Notes: generated from the letters alone by a model not told the origin. 64,000 bases of DNA from Rachycentron canadum (GCA_038496675.1 CM076662.1:22405027-22469026), one strand, 5' to 3'; numbered from the stretch's first letter, positions 26,901 to 39,640 are shown. Translations and numbers: made by a program.

Positions 26901-29809
26901 TTGTCCCACTACTCATGACTGAGCACCAGTGTTTTCTAAAATAATAATAATATATTACATTTTATATTGGTCATGAAATTAAACCAACAATGGGAGTGAA
27001 AGTGTGCGTTACCGGCCAGTTAACATTAAACTGTAACCTCAGGCAAAAGTTAGATATGAGCTAATGTTGCACTATTAAATTGACAAGACTCCATCTTCAT
27101 CATCTTGGCGACTTCATTCTGCGCCGTTCTGCGTCTTTGTTTTGTTTTGTTTTATTTGTAGTAGCATCTAATTCAAATACAGAAACTCTGACAGTAAGAA
27201 AGAAAAGCTTCATTCAGCTACTGCTTCTTGGTACCATGTATGGTCCACTTTCAAACCCCCTCCCAAACGACTGTTTCCTTATAAATCCTGTTTTATATCA
27301 CCTTTATGAAACTCTGTAATCTTCAAGTAAAACAATGTGGTGTAGAAAACAAACTTTCCCACTGTAGCTTGGCCCTGAGGTTTTTCTGGTCGACATCATT
27401 AGTTTAAGTCATTAGTCTTCTTCAAAGCTGCGATGATTCTGATTTAGTCGACATATTTCAAGACATCACAAAACTTCTGAACTTCTAACATCAACACAAT
27501 ATAAAGAGAAACGCACATTGCGCACAAACACACGAACATGCAGTCGGCGAGGTCATGTAGACGGTCGCCCCAACAAAGCACTCGATGGCAGCCTGACAGG
27601 AAGTGCTGCCTGTGAGGGTCAAACCGGGGCAAGACCAGTCCCCTGTGACTTTCAGGTGGCAGGACACCACAGAACCATCCAGTCAGATTGATCCTCCACA
27701 TGAACTGACATCAACCTGCATCACCGGCAGGTCAAGGTCGCCGTGGAAGGGGCGGAGCAGGAAGTTCCTTTCAAGTTTCTGCCTTTATCTCTGGTCATGA
27801 TGATTTATCAGCGTTTCTGTCCCACCTCTCACATTGTGCGCAGCCTCCATCTTTTCCTCCATCCCCTCCAGCTTTTGCTCTATACCTCTTGAGATCTATT
27901 TCCCTGCAGGTTCAGTTCTTACCCTCCCAACTCAGACTCCACATCGCCGTCACCACCACCACCTCCAGTCCTGTCCTTCCTGGAAACCACAGCCTCTTTA
28001 TCTCCAGAGGCCAAATCTGCTTACCTGGACTCTTTGGTTCCCAGGCCTCCACTGAGCACCAGTGCAGCCATTTTTCATTAGTCCTACATTTGTAAATGAA
28101 AAAGGTTATTATTAAATTTACATTCAGGGCTCATAAAAGATTCCACTGCTTCAATATGTGAAACAAGGAGCTCTCCTCTGTGAACAGACATTAAAGAAGA
28201 AACCCTGACGTGTCAGTATTCAGATGATGGTATCTGACCTCTCTGCTGTCGTCAAACACCCATCAAGATTCAGCCCACAGCCATGTTTTTGACTGAAACT
28301 GCTTCTTCTGAGGCCAGATCAGCAATATGAGACTCTGGACAGACACTTTGTGTGCCGCTTTGCGCTCAGTAATGTAATTAACCAAGGTCATTCTCCAACC
28401 GCTAATTACTCAACTCTCAACTCAACTCTCTGCGCTGCAGAAAAGAACTGGAAGATTTTTCCAGGGCAAAGAGTGACTTGAACTCCTTCCACCGTCCTCC
28501 GGAGGTCACCGCGGGACAGTTTCCTTTCTGTGACACCACAATGTTCGAATGCTGCGGCAGACGTGAAGGAGGAAGTGAAGTCTGAGGAATCTAGGGTTTA
28601 TTTTCCCAAAACCAACTGACGCTGACCAGAACGGACCCAATCCAAATCCAACCCCATCCATCAGTCGTCAGAAATCCTTTCAGAATCAGCGCCTGGCTTC
28701 GTCTCTGTCATCCGTCCATGTTTGCATTGTGGGTAATATAGGCGCCAAGTTTTTACATTATAGAAGAGGAAGGGAAAAAAAGACTTGGTTTAGCAAATGG
28801 GACGAGGCAGGAGCATCATTAACGCATAAAGAAAGAGAAAAAAAGACTCAGCTCTAACACAGGTTACAGGAGGTGGGGGAGGGGCAGGAGAGAGACTTTG
28901 ATTGTTTGGGGGAAAATTAAGTAAATATAATTAGATTTTGGATAAATTTAACGTTTTTATGTTACTTTGCACAATTTAGGAACTGAATGAAATGTAACGT
29001 AGTCTGTAGTAACTAAGCATGTTTGGGTTTTTATTAAATATAATTTCCCAAATGTGATAATGATGCATCTGCACTGGATCTGCCAGATTGGAAGAGATGT
29101 GTTTTCGTAGATTGACACTTTTTTTCACATTATTAATTAGCAGCTCTCGTTAGTAAAGACCAGGCTGCTCAAACTCAGAGCTCGTGTCTCCTTCTAATAT
29201 TTTATTAGGGTGTAGTTCTGATGTGTTGTCTCCTTTAGTGAGATCCAAGATGGGTTTGGCATGTGGTGGATGGGTGGGTGGGGGCGTCCGTGAGAACCGA
29301 CAACCCCCCCACCCCAAAAAAGAGAGGGGAAAAAAAAGAAGTCTCTGATTCCATTAAACTATGAAAACAAATGGACATTAAGAGCTCGCTTCACGTGCTC
29401 TCAGGGATCAAAGTGATCCTCTGTAACACTTCAACTCCTCCAGCTGAGAACCTGCTGCATACATACTATACTTTGGTTAGTGAGCGTTTTTAGATGAGGT
29501 TGCTTAGCAACTGAGACTTTTTGTTGTATATGGCTGTGTCATCGTGCTGTAGCAAATGCACACACACACTCTGGCTAATCTTAACAAGCACACCCACCAA
29601 CATGATAAATATAGAGACGGCCATTGATGGAGTCAGCAAACTCGTGTCGTCTTGGAGGGGGGGGGGGTTGTTGCAGCTCCGTGTTTTATGTATGAACATC
29701 TCTCTGCTCCTGCTGCACCACTGTCTGCAGCCAACAGCATCCTCCAACAGTTTTAATCAACCTGCTGCTGCTGCAGAGACTCAGCAGCAGATCCACAGTG
29801 AAGAAGAAA
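23912..29809. other. Intronic, no gene recognised
   Basis: Holds small simple repeats (AAT near 24355-24372, CA near 24443-24466, poly-G at 26007-26020) and AT-rich segments (26120-26320). Frames at 25471-25746 (plus) and 27444-27701 (minus) lack recognisable motifs or splice partners. Confidence 0.45.
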
Positions 29810-29836
29810 CAACAACAACAACAACAACAACAACAA
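29810..29836. repeat. (CAA)n microsatellite
   Basis: Eight to nine CAA triplets, read as poly-Gln or poly-Thr in chance frames. Confidence 0.9.
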
Positions 29837-29914
29837 AACCTGAGCATCACAAACCAAACCAGCGAGAAGCGAGAGCAAAACATGACTCCCTTGCCTGCTT
29901 GCCGATCCAGTGGG

Positions 29915-29954
29915 GTTACCGTGGCAACAAGTCACATGGTTACCCTTGGTAACC
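29915..29954. promoter_or_regulatory. Pair of RFX X-box motifs
   Basis: GTTACCGTGGCAAC (29915-29928) fits the RFX consensus GTNRCC-N0-3-RGYAAC exactly. Ten bases later GTTACCCTTGGTAAC (29939-29953) fits it again as a perfect inverted repeat with a 3-bp spacer. RFX factors bind such sites in enhancers and in promoters of ciliary genes. Function here is inferred; the pair lies in the presumed KCNQ3 intron, about 1.5 kb from the exon-like block. Confidence 0.5.
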
Positions 29955-30394
29955 GGTGCAACTGCTCCAGATGTGAGAGGAGGAGCTGGGGGGGTTGGGG
30001 GGGGCTGACATCAAAATGATTGTACTGGTGAGAGAAAACAATATTTTGAAGTATATAGTAATATCTCGACAGATGCCCCCCCCAGGAATCATCGGTTTAA
30101 AGGGATAAATAGCTGTTAACAACATCATGGTGACCAATATAAACTTGCTGTAATAAAAGCTGCCTTGCTTTAATTCTTTGCTGGTGTAAACCTTGTTTTT
30201 ATTATTCACTTGCTTGGTGATTTTTATGTCAGTAAATTAAATATATAAAATTGTATTTTCTCCCCCTAATTTGAAATTAATTGGTAATAATCAAACTCTT
30301 CAAAACCACTGTTATTTAACTTTTATGTTACAATTACAGTTTGAAATTTCAAAATAAAGTAAATTTTATGCATAAATACTAAATGTGTTTAGTG

Positions 30395-30425
30395 CAGCTT
30401 TTCTCAAACTGTCAGGGTGACACAG
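30395..30425 (+). mobile_element. hAT-type terminus-like sequence
   Basis: 'cagcttttctcaaactgtca' resembles the CAGnGnTTCTCAAACT end of hAT elements. No paired terminus located. Confidence 0.3.
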
Positions 30426-30966
30426 ACCTACTGGGTAGTTCAGGGCTACGTCTGGTTTTCAGTATTATCCGTTAGCTAACTCAGTCTCATGACTGAGACT
30501 TGTGGTGCATTCACTGACATGTCTGAGTCTGAAGTTCAGTGTTACACAAATAACACCCATTGTTGTGTTGCAGTTTGTGAAGTACAAGCTCTGACAGATG
30601 GCCAAGTGGATGAGATACATATGTCATTACCGTATTTACCAGACCCTCATCCGATTCTCATTTTACATTTAGTTTTATACAAACAAAGTTTAAGTCTGTT
30701 AGGATTTAATTACCCTTTAACTGTATTTACACTTCTTCTTTACACATCATATTGGTATTAAAATACACATATCTTAAAAGATGCACACACAGGGGAGTAA
30801 AACCTTTCATTTAAGTCAAGTGACCAAAGACGGGAAAACACTATTGATCAGCTGATCACTGATCATACAGTGAAAACCAATCACCAACTGATCGATCAGT
30901 TCAATCAAAAGAAGAGTTGAAATAACAGAGGGATGTTCCTCATGTGATGTATTTTTCCAAGAAGCT

Positions 30967-31368
30967 TTAATTTTCTAAATTTCGAAAGCGTGCATGGTGA
31001 CAGCCGCCCAGCAGGGCGGGGTCACCACGACGCCCCTTTATCGTCTCTATGACAACAGCTGAGCGAAGATGGAGACAAGGAGAAGGGAACGGGTGGATAG
31101 GGTTTACCTCCGATGGCTCCTGACAGAAACCGATAATAAGACAAAGAGAAGGCAGAAGTGGATGGAGAGTGGGAGGGAGCGGGGGTAGGAGGGAAAAGCC
31201 GCCAGGGAAATGAGGAGGGGGGAGTGAAAAACAAACAGAGGGGGGTGGGAGACTGGAGAGAGAAAGGGAAAGAGCAGAGAAGCAGAGAGCGAGCGACGGC
31301 GACGGAGGCTGAAAAAAGAGCAGAGTGGGAAAACTGAGAATCCCCAAATACTGGACTTTATTTCCCAT
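30967..31368. other. Purine/pyrimidine-skewed intronic block
   Basis: Plus strand is strongly G/A-rich (31130-31330). The minus frame here is Pro/Ser/Leu-rich low complexity and I do not accept it as a gene. Confidence 0.5.
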
Positions 31369-31421
31369 GAAGTGTGACGGCGCAGGCCTTTATTAGAAAC
31401 AGACACATATGAGGGACAGAC

Positions 31422-31577
31422 CTTTATCTCCAACATCCCCTGATTTTATTAGGCGTATTTCATCATATAATTTAGAGAGAAGCCGTGCTGTTTTCTGATC
31501 CCCCCCTGTTTTAATTTGCTGTTGATACAAACTCAGCACTTCCTCCTGTCGTCTGGATAAATTTAGCTCCATATCCA
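31422..31577 (-). other. Exon-like open block of unknown identity
   Basis: Minus strand: a TTGTTCTCAG acceptor-like site, 156 nt with no stop, then AAAG|GTCTGT as a weak donor. Both boundaries fall in phase 1, so the block would be frame-neutral. The 51 codons read as a charged helical segment (DMELNLSRRQEEVLSLYQQQ, then ...ARLLSKLYDEIRLIKSGDVG), more protein-like than neighbouring random frames. I do not recognise the family. It could be an exon of an unannotated gene or an alternative transcript in KCNQ3 orientation, a decayed exon, a conserved non-coding element, or chance. No partner exon was identified. Confidence 0.25.
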
Positions 31578-32157
31578 CTGAGAACAAACATGATTAAACA
31601 CGGAGGAGGTCACTGTACAGTTGTTTTACTGTAACGGCACAAAAAGTAGCAGCGACAATAAGCTATATTAGTTTCCAACAAAACTTTTAGCCCCATCCGA
31701 GATGAGGCAGTGGGGCAATTAACACGATATACGTTAGCCCGTCCTTATTTTTCTCTGTCGTGAAACCGAAAAATAATTATAATAATAAAGCGGAAATGTT
31801 GATGTTGATGCAGAGCTTTTATGTTTTCATGTTTATCATTTTAGATTTTATTTGAGGATTCATGCAACCTTTAAAAAGTCTTATCAGACAGAAAGTGTGT
31901 GGAGATGCAAAATGATCGACAGAGGGAAGACAGAGACAAGAAGAAAGTGAAATATATTTAAATGAGTAGAGAGAACGAGCATGATTGGTCGGTCGGTCGC
32001 TCGGTCGGTCAGTGGATCGAACGGGAGAGTGAACAACTGAGGGCAAGACAGACAGACTCAAAGAGGTGAGGCCTGTTATCAATTATTCACAAGCCTGGGC
32101 AGGCTGGAAAATGTCAGCAGGCTCCGCACATGCTGAGACCACACCACTATAAACCCC

Positions 32158-32164
<7 letters not shown>

Positions 32165-32204
<40 letters not shown>
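32165..32204. repeat. (CA)20 microsatellite
   Basis: Uninterrupted AC dinucleotide run of about 40 bp. Confidence 0.95.
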
Positions 32205-32208
<4 letters not shown>

Positions 32209-33749
32209 GGTCTGCACATTAGAGCATCTTCCCTCTGAGTTGAGCAGGAATCCCTCACCTGATTGGTGGAAGATAACTGTCTGTCTTTGTGTATTAGTTA
32301 CTCAAAAGACAATTAAAACAAAAAAAAAAAAAACACACTACTGTATTAATTATTAATTATTTCAGTCATTTTTCAAACAAATGGTGAACATTTTCCAGTT
32401 GCAGCTCCTCAGATAAAGGATTTGTGGCTCAGTACGTTTGGTTTTTGGGGTGTTGATTGGTGAAAAGACGTTATAATAATCTGTAAAATACACAAATGTA
32501 CCATTTTTTATCCTATCTCCTGTTTATTAGCTGCGAGTCAGACTCTGTATCTGTAGATAAGCAACATTAAAGGGATCAAGGCCAAAGAAACCTGATCAGG
32601 GAATCCCTGCTGTTTGGTACCACAGTGAATAGGTAGGTGAGATGATGTAATGCATTTCTAATTGTTTGTTTTGACATTTATTTGTGGACATAGATGTAAA
32701 AACAGAGGAGAAAACACACATCTTAGCCATGTTTTTCTGGATCCTTTAACCTGAAACAGGACACCATTTTCCTGGACTCAGATTACACCTGAAAATCAGG
32801 AATAATCAGATTACTACAGAATGTAGGGAGCAACTATGTGAGCTAAGCAGTGGAAGACACCAGTCAGAGATGGGCAGCAGGTGGAGGATCATAACAGTGT
32901 GAAGGTCTTTGGTTGAACGGCGACTGAATAGATTCATAAATTAAAATATTCTGTATCACTGGAGGTTTTCAGCTCAGGGGTGCGGTCTACTATCTAAATG
33001 ATCAGTGCCATCTGTTCTGCAGATTCCATTATGCCAATAAGAAAAAGACATCTGCACGTCCCAGAGCCTGAATGTTGTGCAGATTCAATTATCCCTTAAA
33101 TTATCCCTTAAAGGCTACAGAGCAGGAGGAGTCCTCAGCCTCGTCTCGTCCTGAGCTCCTCATCCATCATCAACAAGACGCTAGTGAACATCAGCAGACA
33201 TCAGGAGGAGGAAGTAGGTGAGGAAACGATGAGGGTCAGGGCTAAATGGTTAGCATGCTAACTTCAGTACAAGAGAAGACACAAGAATTAACATCTGTGT
33301 TTGTTTCCACCTCTGGAGACAGATGTTGGTGAGTGAAGGAATGAAGTTTGATGCTTCTACATTTGGTTTTAACGCCAACATCAGCTATGGAGCAATAGCA
33401 AAACAAATAGCTGCTTTAACTTCTCCAAGCTCCTGTATGACGCTGCCAGGTTTTAGCACAATGCAGTTTTCTGCCAATACACGAGTCTGACTTTGGAAAA
33501 CCTCTTAAAGGCCTTTTTCAAGCTCTCTTTTTGCAGGCCGTCATCTTGTGATGCAGCTGAACACATTACTGGTGATGTTTCATTGAGTGTTTTGGGTCCT
33601 TCAGTATCAGATACCTTAGCTTGTGCTCTGGTAGCTTCTTACATTAGCTTAACATACTTTGCCCCCTTCCCCTTGACACATCGTTCCCAGGTGACAGCAG
33701 CATGGAAAGACAGTGTGTGTGCAGCCTGTTCAACTGATAATATCACATA

Positions 33750-33990
33750 TACAATCAGTTGGCGGTTTATTAGGAACACGTAGCTAATCTAGTCTCATAC
33801 AACAGTCCTGTGATGAATCATCCTTCATATAGGTTATAATGTTCAGTTTTTATCTAATAGTTTTAGAGAAGGGTCAAGTTACCTGTCTGGTGAATATACA
33901 GTGAAGTATTTCTGGTATTTACCTGACCTTCACTAATATAAATGGTGTTGACAAAATAATAGAAACACCTGGACACCATGGTCCATGGGA
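33750..33990. mobile_element. Dispersed repeat with 'ggtttattaggaacac' and 'aaaataatagaaacacc' blocks
   Basis: 'ttggcggtttattaggaaca' near the left edge and 'gacaaaataatagaaacacc' at the right are hallmark words of a repeat common in fish genomes. Class not assigned. The frame 33493-33783 ends inside it. Confidence 0.5.
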
Positions 33991-34523
33991 CGTTATAGTT
34001 ACATTAAGCTTCATCTAAAAGCAAATGTGTTCCAAATATCTGTGATCAGTCTCCTTGATTACTAATAATTGGCATCGGCCCAGAAAAAAACATATTGGTC
34101 AACCCCAGCTGATTCTGTCTCACAAAAGACCGAAGAAAGTCGATCAAACCAACTGGGCGCGGTGAAAAATCATTGTCCTGATGCACAAGAACTGCTGCTG
34201 CCCTTTACAAATGTTTGGAAAGGGAAAATCAAACTTGTCAAGTCAGCAGCTCCTCTGATCCCTCTGCCATCGTCTCCTGCTGTGTCCTCTCCCGCCCTTC
34301 AAACGCCACACGTGGGTCGGCATCTTTGCCAGCGATTTGGCCTCAATATGTGTTAAATATTACCGGATGCACCCCAGCCGCCTCTGCTGATCCTGTTCTG
34401 ATCCATGCTAACCTGACACCCCCCACGTCTCTGCCCCGACCCAACAGCTCACCTTCCCAACGACTCACTCAGGTAAAAAAAAACAAACAAACACAAGTTT
34501 CTCTAACTCTGGTGTTAAATGAG

Positions 34524-35095
34524 ACATGTGTTTGTGTTGTTCTAGAGCTGATTTGAAGTTTCTCTCTTTATCTGATCTGAGTTCTGCTCATTCTTTGGAG
34601 CAGTAATGATGAAAAATCTGCTCCAAAGCCTCTAATGCTCTAAATATCTGATTGTCCATGTCTCTCTGTCTTTATTCTGTCACTACAATAAACTCAGAGC
34701 AACTTCTCCTCACTCTGAGATCAGAAAAATACAGGATTGATCCCATTGACTTTGGCTACAAGCAGCTGACAGCTAGGCCTCTGAAGGAGACACTCTGATT
34801 GGCTGTGACATCACCCACTGGAGCCAATAGGAGTGTCCCATGTAGAGACGTGACTCTAGACGTCTCTATCAAAGATGGAGGATGAGAATGGATGGATAAA
34901 CACACAGAAGTAAAGCAGCAATGCTCCAGTCAAAGGCTCAGACTGATCCAGATCTGAACTAACTTCCTTCAGGAGTTTATCACTGAAGTCAGTGTCACAC
35001 AGGACAAATCAGGGCTTGTTAGAAAGAGCTGATTCTCTAGTTGAAGGAGAAACAAACAGCTCAGAGCATCAGGAGAATGAGGCCCTGAAGACTGT
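34524..35095 (+). mobile_element. Repeat family B, longest copy
   Basis: 'acatgtgtttgtgttgttct' through 'aggagaaacaaacagctcag'. The left half matches 52994-53245 and the right half matches 11380-11745, so this copy defines most of the element. It has no coding capacity, so it is non-autonomous. Confidence 0.85.
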
Positions 35096-35444
35096 TTTGA
35101 GTCCAGGCTTTAGGTTTAAAGAGACATTTATCCAATGACAAGTTATCAACAATATCATCGACTCACAGACAAACAGCACTTATGCAAAGCAGCTGAAGCT
35201 TTGAAGGAACTCGATCTCTTCTGCAAACTCTCGTGAGTCATTTGATGAGTGCTAATTAGCAGCTGTTAAAAACGGCTCCGGTCAGCAACTCTCATCTGCC
35301 TCAAAGCCTTAATCTTTTTTTAATGAAAAGATTGTTTTTTTAAATTACTGCCAAGACACACATCAAAAGAGGTGTTATTAAGAGTCAGAGCACCTGTGGA
35401 AAAGGTGTTTTTGTTCCACTTTTTTTTGAAAAAGAGAAATGTAA

Positions 35445-35605
35445 TGAAGGTAGCGCATCGATTAGAGTCACAGTGAGCAGGTTCTGGGTTCAAACCCCCG
35501 GCCTGGGGCTTTTCTGTGTCCATCAGCTCCCTCCCACAGTCCAAAGACCTGCACATTAGGTCAGTTGGTGTGAATGTGAGCCTGCCCTCAGAGGACATCC
35601 ACTGA
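35445..35605 (+). mobile_element. SINE-like / tRNA-B-box-containing teleost repeat
   Basis: 'ggttctgggttcaaaccccc' contains a Pol III B-box-like core. It is followed by 'ctccctcccacagtccaaag' and 'cacattaggtcagttggtgt', words I recognise from very common fish repeats. No intact tRNA fold was seen. Confidence 0.55.
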
Positions 35606-35764
35606 GAGTCCATCTACTTTGTTATAAACATAGAGTTTAACTAATCCAGGTAGATGTTCGTGTCATTGACATTTCAGCCTGGACTAAGGAGGTGCACCGT
35701 CAGCCACACTGCCGTCCCTTGAGCAACACTGTAAATCATCGTATTGCACAAGGACCAACAGTGT

Positions 35765-35765
<1 letters not shown>

Positions 35766-35805
<40 letters not shown>
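35766..35805. repeat. (CA)n microsatellite
   Basis: About 39 bp of CA followed by degenerate CAGACA and a short TA run. Confidence 0.95.
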
Positions 35806-35809
<4 letters not shown>

Positions 35810-37445
35810 ACAGACATATATATATAGTGAAGCGACAGTATATGATGATTAGACTGGTCATAATATTAATAGTCTGCAGAGCGACCAGGTTGTTCGGCAG
35901 ATCTCATTTCATATCTGCACCAAACTCTGCTCCACACAAAGATTCACCCCTTTGTTGACTCTTAACGGGGCCCAAAGCCCCACGGAAAAACAACTAAGCC
36001 CCTCTGCAAACACTCCCTTCTGTCTCCTCGCTGCCAAAACAGACCGACTCCCCAACGGCAAAAAGAAAAAAATGAAAGAGTGGACTCAGAAGATCACCTG
36101 AGGATGAGGAGAGTCGTGTCTGAGGAGAGGGCGGGGCACGGAGAGAGGTAGATGGGGGTTAGGAAAGGGTAGAACAAATGGTTCCTGGTGCAAAATAAAG
36201 CATGAATAAATGATGAGAGCGTAGTTCACACTGGAGCTAAGTGCTCTGTCAGCTTCGGGAGGGGGGGGGCTGTTAGCCAGAGAGTGGCTCTGTAATCTGA
36301 TGCTCCAGCCTCACACATTCACTCCTGTTGTAAAATTCCCCCCAAAAACCAAACCATGTGTCTGCAACCAAAAACGCAGCGCGGCCGCCTCGCAGCGACG
36401 TGCTGAGATACAGGAAGTCGTTCTGGTGCTGATGGTTTTCAGAGGAGATGCCGGGACTTCCTGCAACATTAATGATTAATGTTTGAGGACTTTATTCTGA
36501 AGAGGAGCCTGATGTCAGATGGTGTGTTTTCATGGGGGGCAGTCAGCAAACTGTCCAGGCAGCAACTTGATTAGAAATCAGAAACCTGGCTTCCTTTGTC
36601 AGGACTGAGGCTCAATAACTGTCATTAGGTTCAACAAATACCAGAGCTGTGAATGACCTAACATTAAACATGCTTCAAAAAGAGATTTTAACAAAAAATC
36701 TGATTCATACTGATTTGACAACTGAGGATCAGTTTTACTCCTCGTGTTTTTGCCTTTGAGGCTTTGGAGGAGTTTTGCCAAGTCTAAGAAAATGACCCAG
36801 TTGATGGGTTATAGGTAAAATCAACACTATCAAGTTATAATTATAGGACATTTAAGAACCAGTGTTTCAGTTTGACTGGTATAATGATATAAAAACTAGA
36901 ATAGGGGATATCGCAGCGTCTGTAGCTTAGATATAATTTTCAATTGAGGCCGAGTCACTGAGCTCAGGGTCGAGCCAAAAGAAAACCTCATACCTTCAGC
37001 TTTTACCAAATACAGGCCTCACTCCTGTTTTGACATCACTGAGAAAACACCTGACTTGCTGTTACTCGAGTTGTTATTCAGCTCTCTTGCTTATTGCTCA
37101 TTGATCTAATAAATACATTATATAAACATGTAATAAGTCTTCATTTATGTATGGGACAAACTGACACTTAAATTTGAGCAGCATCTCAAAGGAGACGCTC
37201 TGTTCTGCTGCAGCTCTTTGTGACTCAGGCGGAGGAGGCTCTTCGTGTGGCATTAAAGTAACACAAAGAAGAAAAAAGAAAAGATGACCCCCCCAATCAG
37301 CCATCCGCCACAGGAGAGAAAGAGCTGGTGATTTTCTGCTGGAGGTTTGTAGAGAGAGCTTCTAAAACGAGTGTGTGAGCCACAGCCTGGTTAAATACAG
37401 TCGGCTGTCAGTTTCCAAAATGGATCCCAAGGAAAACAAAAGAGT
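35806..37445. other. Intronic, no gene recognised
   Basis: Mixed unique sequence with a short G run near 36260. No domain or RNA gene seen. Confidence 0.5.
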
Positions 37446-37478
37446 AACACACACAACACACACACACACACACACAGA
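37446..37478. repeat. (CA)n microsatellite, interrupted
   Basis: CA repeats with one AACA interruption. Confidence 0.85.
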
Positions 37479-37851
37479 AAACACACCAACAGGAAGCTGC
37501 TGCAGCCCAGTTTGTTCAAAGTGTTGTTATTTAAAGGTGCATCCTCAGTTTTTTTTAGCACTTCTCCAAGATCCTGAGCTTTCCTTCTCACTTATCTTTG
37601 AAAGAATAGATGGATTGAAGTCACATTAGTGATCATTGTAAGTTGAATAATTTTTGAACCAGACATTTTGTGACACAAATGTGTTGTTTGCTGTGAAACA
37701 AAACAGTGGAAAAACAATAATATTAGCACAGTGCTAACAGCTCTGTGAGTCTGTACTTAGCTGCAAAGGTGCTGACTGACAGCGGCTTTTATTGTGAAAC
37801 TGCTGCCTGCAGGAAGTGGCAAGCCACTGCCACCTGGGTGGCTTTTATTCA

Positions 37852-37882
37852 AGCTTCAAGCTTCAAGCTTCAAGCTTCAAGT
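37852..37882. repeat. 7-bp tandem repeat (aagcttc)n
   Basis: Four consecutive cttcaag units, each junction forming a HindIII-type AAGCTT palindrome, just before a CA run. Confidence 0.9.
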
Positions 37883-37896
37883 TATGTATGCAAGAG

Positions 37897-37897
<1 letters not shown>

Positions 37898-37930
<33 letters not shown>
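37898..37930. repeat. (CA)n microsatellite
   Basis: About 32 bp of CA, continuing as CACACG and CATGCACA variants. Confidence 0.9.
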
Positions 37931-37938
<8 letters not shown>

Positions 37939-38463
37939 TGCACACTCACATTGAAAGGAAATTACTCCTGCAATGAGCACAAACACAACCAAATTGCATT
38001 GCAGGAAAAAACAGATGTGCAGGCTAATTAACTGCAAATCCATTGGTAACGCAAACTGTGTGAAACCCTCCTCCAGACCAGAACACACACAGAAACACAC
38101 ACTCACACAGACAGGTTACTGTCGAGCACTGAGCATCTCTCTGATTGGAGCAGCTGCTCCTACATCATCAGCTGGTGACGAGGAAGCTGCAGAGTGATGA
38201 TGCTGAGCCGGAGTTTCAGGGGCAGAAAGATTCGGAAGCTGCAGCTCAGTGACTTTTTGACCATAAAATATCTACTTCGCCCTTTTACTCCCTTGTTTCA
38301 GCCTCAGAAGCTTCACAGACACAAACCATTTTCTTCTGCTACGGCACAAAGCCAGAAAACTTCAATAACACACTGAACCATCCCTCAAATGGACCCTTTT
38401 AGAGCCACTATAAGGCTTTTTCTGTTTTTCTTATAAAGTTGTGATCTTTAAAAATGTAAAAAC

Positions 38464-38560
38464 AAATCAGGGCTTGTTAGAAAGAGTTGATTCTCTAGTC
38501 GAAGGAGAAACAAACAGCTCAGAGCATCAGCAGCAACAAGGCTCTGAAGATGAAGTGATT
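38464..38560 (+). mobile_element. Repeat family B 3'-end fragment
   Basis: 'aaatcagggcttgttagaaa' through 'gagaaacaaacagctcagag' and 'aaggctctgaag' match the right end of the copies at 11.7 and 35.0 kb. Confidence 0.8.
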
Positions 38561-39534
38561 TTCGCTTCCATGAACTCCTACTGAGTCAGTAGCTGCTGTT
38601 TCTGGATCCTTGACACGTCCCGTGTCCAAATGTTCCACCAGCAGTTGTTAAAAAGAGCTTTCAGTCTGTCATTTACCATCTTATTGATTTCCTTGGTGCT
38701 TTTGGCTCTTTTTCTCTAAGTGCAGTTCTCACAGTACAAACATGGTTCCTGATGAAACTCCCACAGCGGAGGACGAGCTGGAGCCTTTGAGCATTTGCAT
38801 CATGCATCCTGAGGCCAGCAGCACCCCGAGGCTGCCGTGACCCACTTTCCTGCATAAACACACGATTAGAGACGGGCAGCAGGTTTGTGGCCGCGCCTCG
38901 AGTCTCCCTGCTCTCCAACGCTAATCTTTCAAATGCACATTTATAGACGTTTAGTTATTTATTTCAACCTTCATTTATTCAGAAAATCCTGTTGCGATTC
39001 ATAGGTTTTATACACACAGTCTGTGCGAAGGCATATTGTGCTACCTGTTGCCATTTTTGTTTTCTTTACATAGCACCAACCGATTCTACTTAGGACTCAC
39101 ACATCCCTAATCCCCATATTGTTTCCTTAGATAGATAACCCCAAAGAAATCCTTCAGCTACACAGCGTCGCTGTGAAGTGAAAAAATGTGAAAAAATAAA
39201 ACTGCACAACAATTTCTGGAAATGCACAAAAACCATGTGACAATAATAAAAACAGTCTGATGCTGTTTTTCTGCTCTTCATGCACTGTCACTTCATGTCT
39301 AAACTCTTTCCTCACTTTTACTGTGTTTAGTGCAAATAAAACTAAAGCGCATCTGAGTTTCTTTTGCCTTTTTCAAGAGAGAGCGTTCCAATGAACATGT
39401 TTATTGAGATACAACCAGGACCCATGGGCAGATCAGAAGACAGTCCTGATCCAGGTAAAACGCTTTGATAGGAAGAGTTTTTGATGCACACACCAGATCG
39501 GTGCATAGACGGCTAACAAGCAACAGCTGAAGTC

Positions 39535-39640
39535 AAGACTGAAGAGCCCAAAACCTGCACTTCCTCTAATGACCACTAGAGCCTGGCTTCAACAGTGAGT
39601 CAGTCCCATAGACTCCATGTTAAAACGTCTAACTACAGCA
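39535..39640 (+). mobile_element. Family A-related head segment
   Basis: 'ctgaagagcccaaaacctgc' then 'ctctaatgaccactagagcc' parallels the head of family A ('ctgaagagccttaaacc ... ctctaatgaccatcag') but diverges afterwards; perhaps a related subfamily. Confidence 0.4.

Noticed and set aside
27444..27710. Minus-strand open stretch with Cys-rich, protein-like translation near 27.55-27.69 kb
   Set aside because: In the best frame a TGA precedes it with no AG acceptor between, and the other frame has no recognisable motif; treated as chance.
30967..31436. Minus-strand Pro/Ser/Leu-rich frames of 110-133 codons
   Set aside because: They lie across a purine/pyrimidine-skewed tract and have no domain.
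35445..35605. Possible tRNA gene with B-box-like ggttcaaaccc
   Set aside because: No A-box at the right distance and no cloverleaf stems; the following sequence is typical of a fish dispersed repeat.
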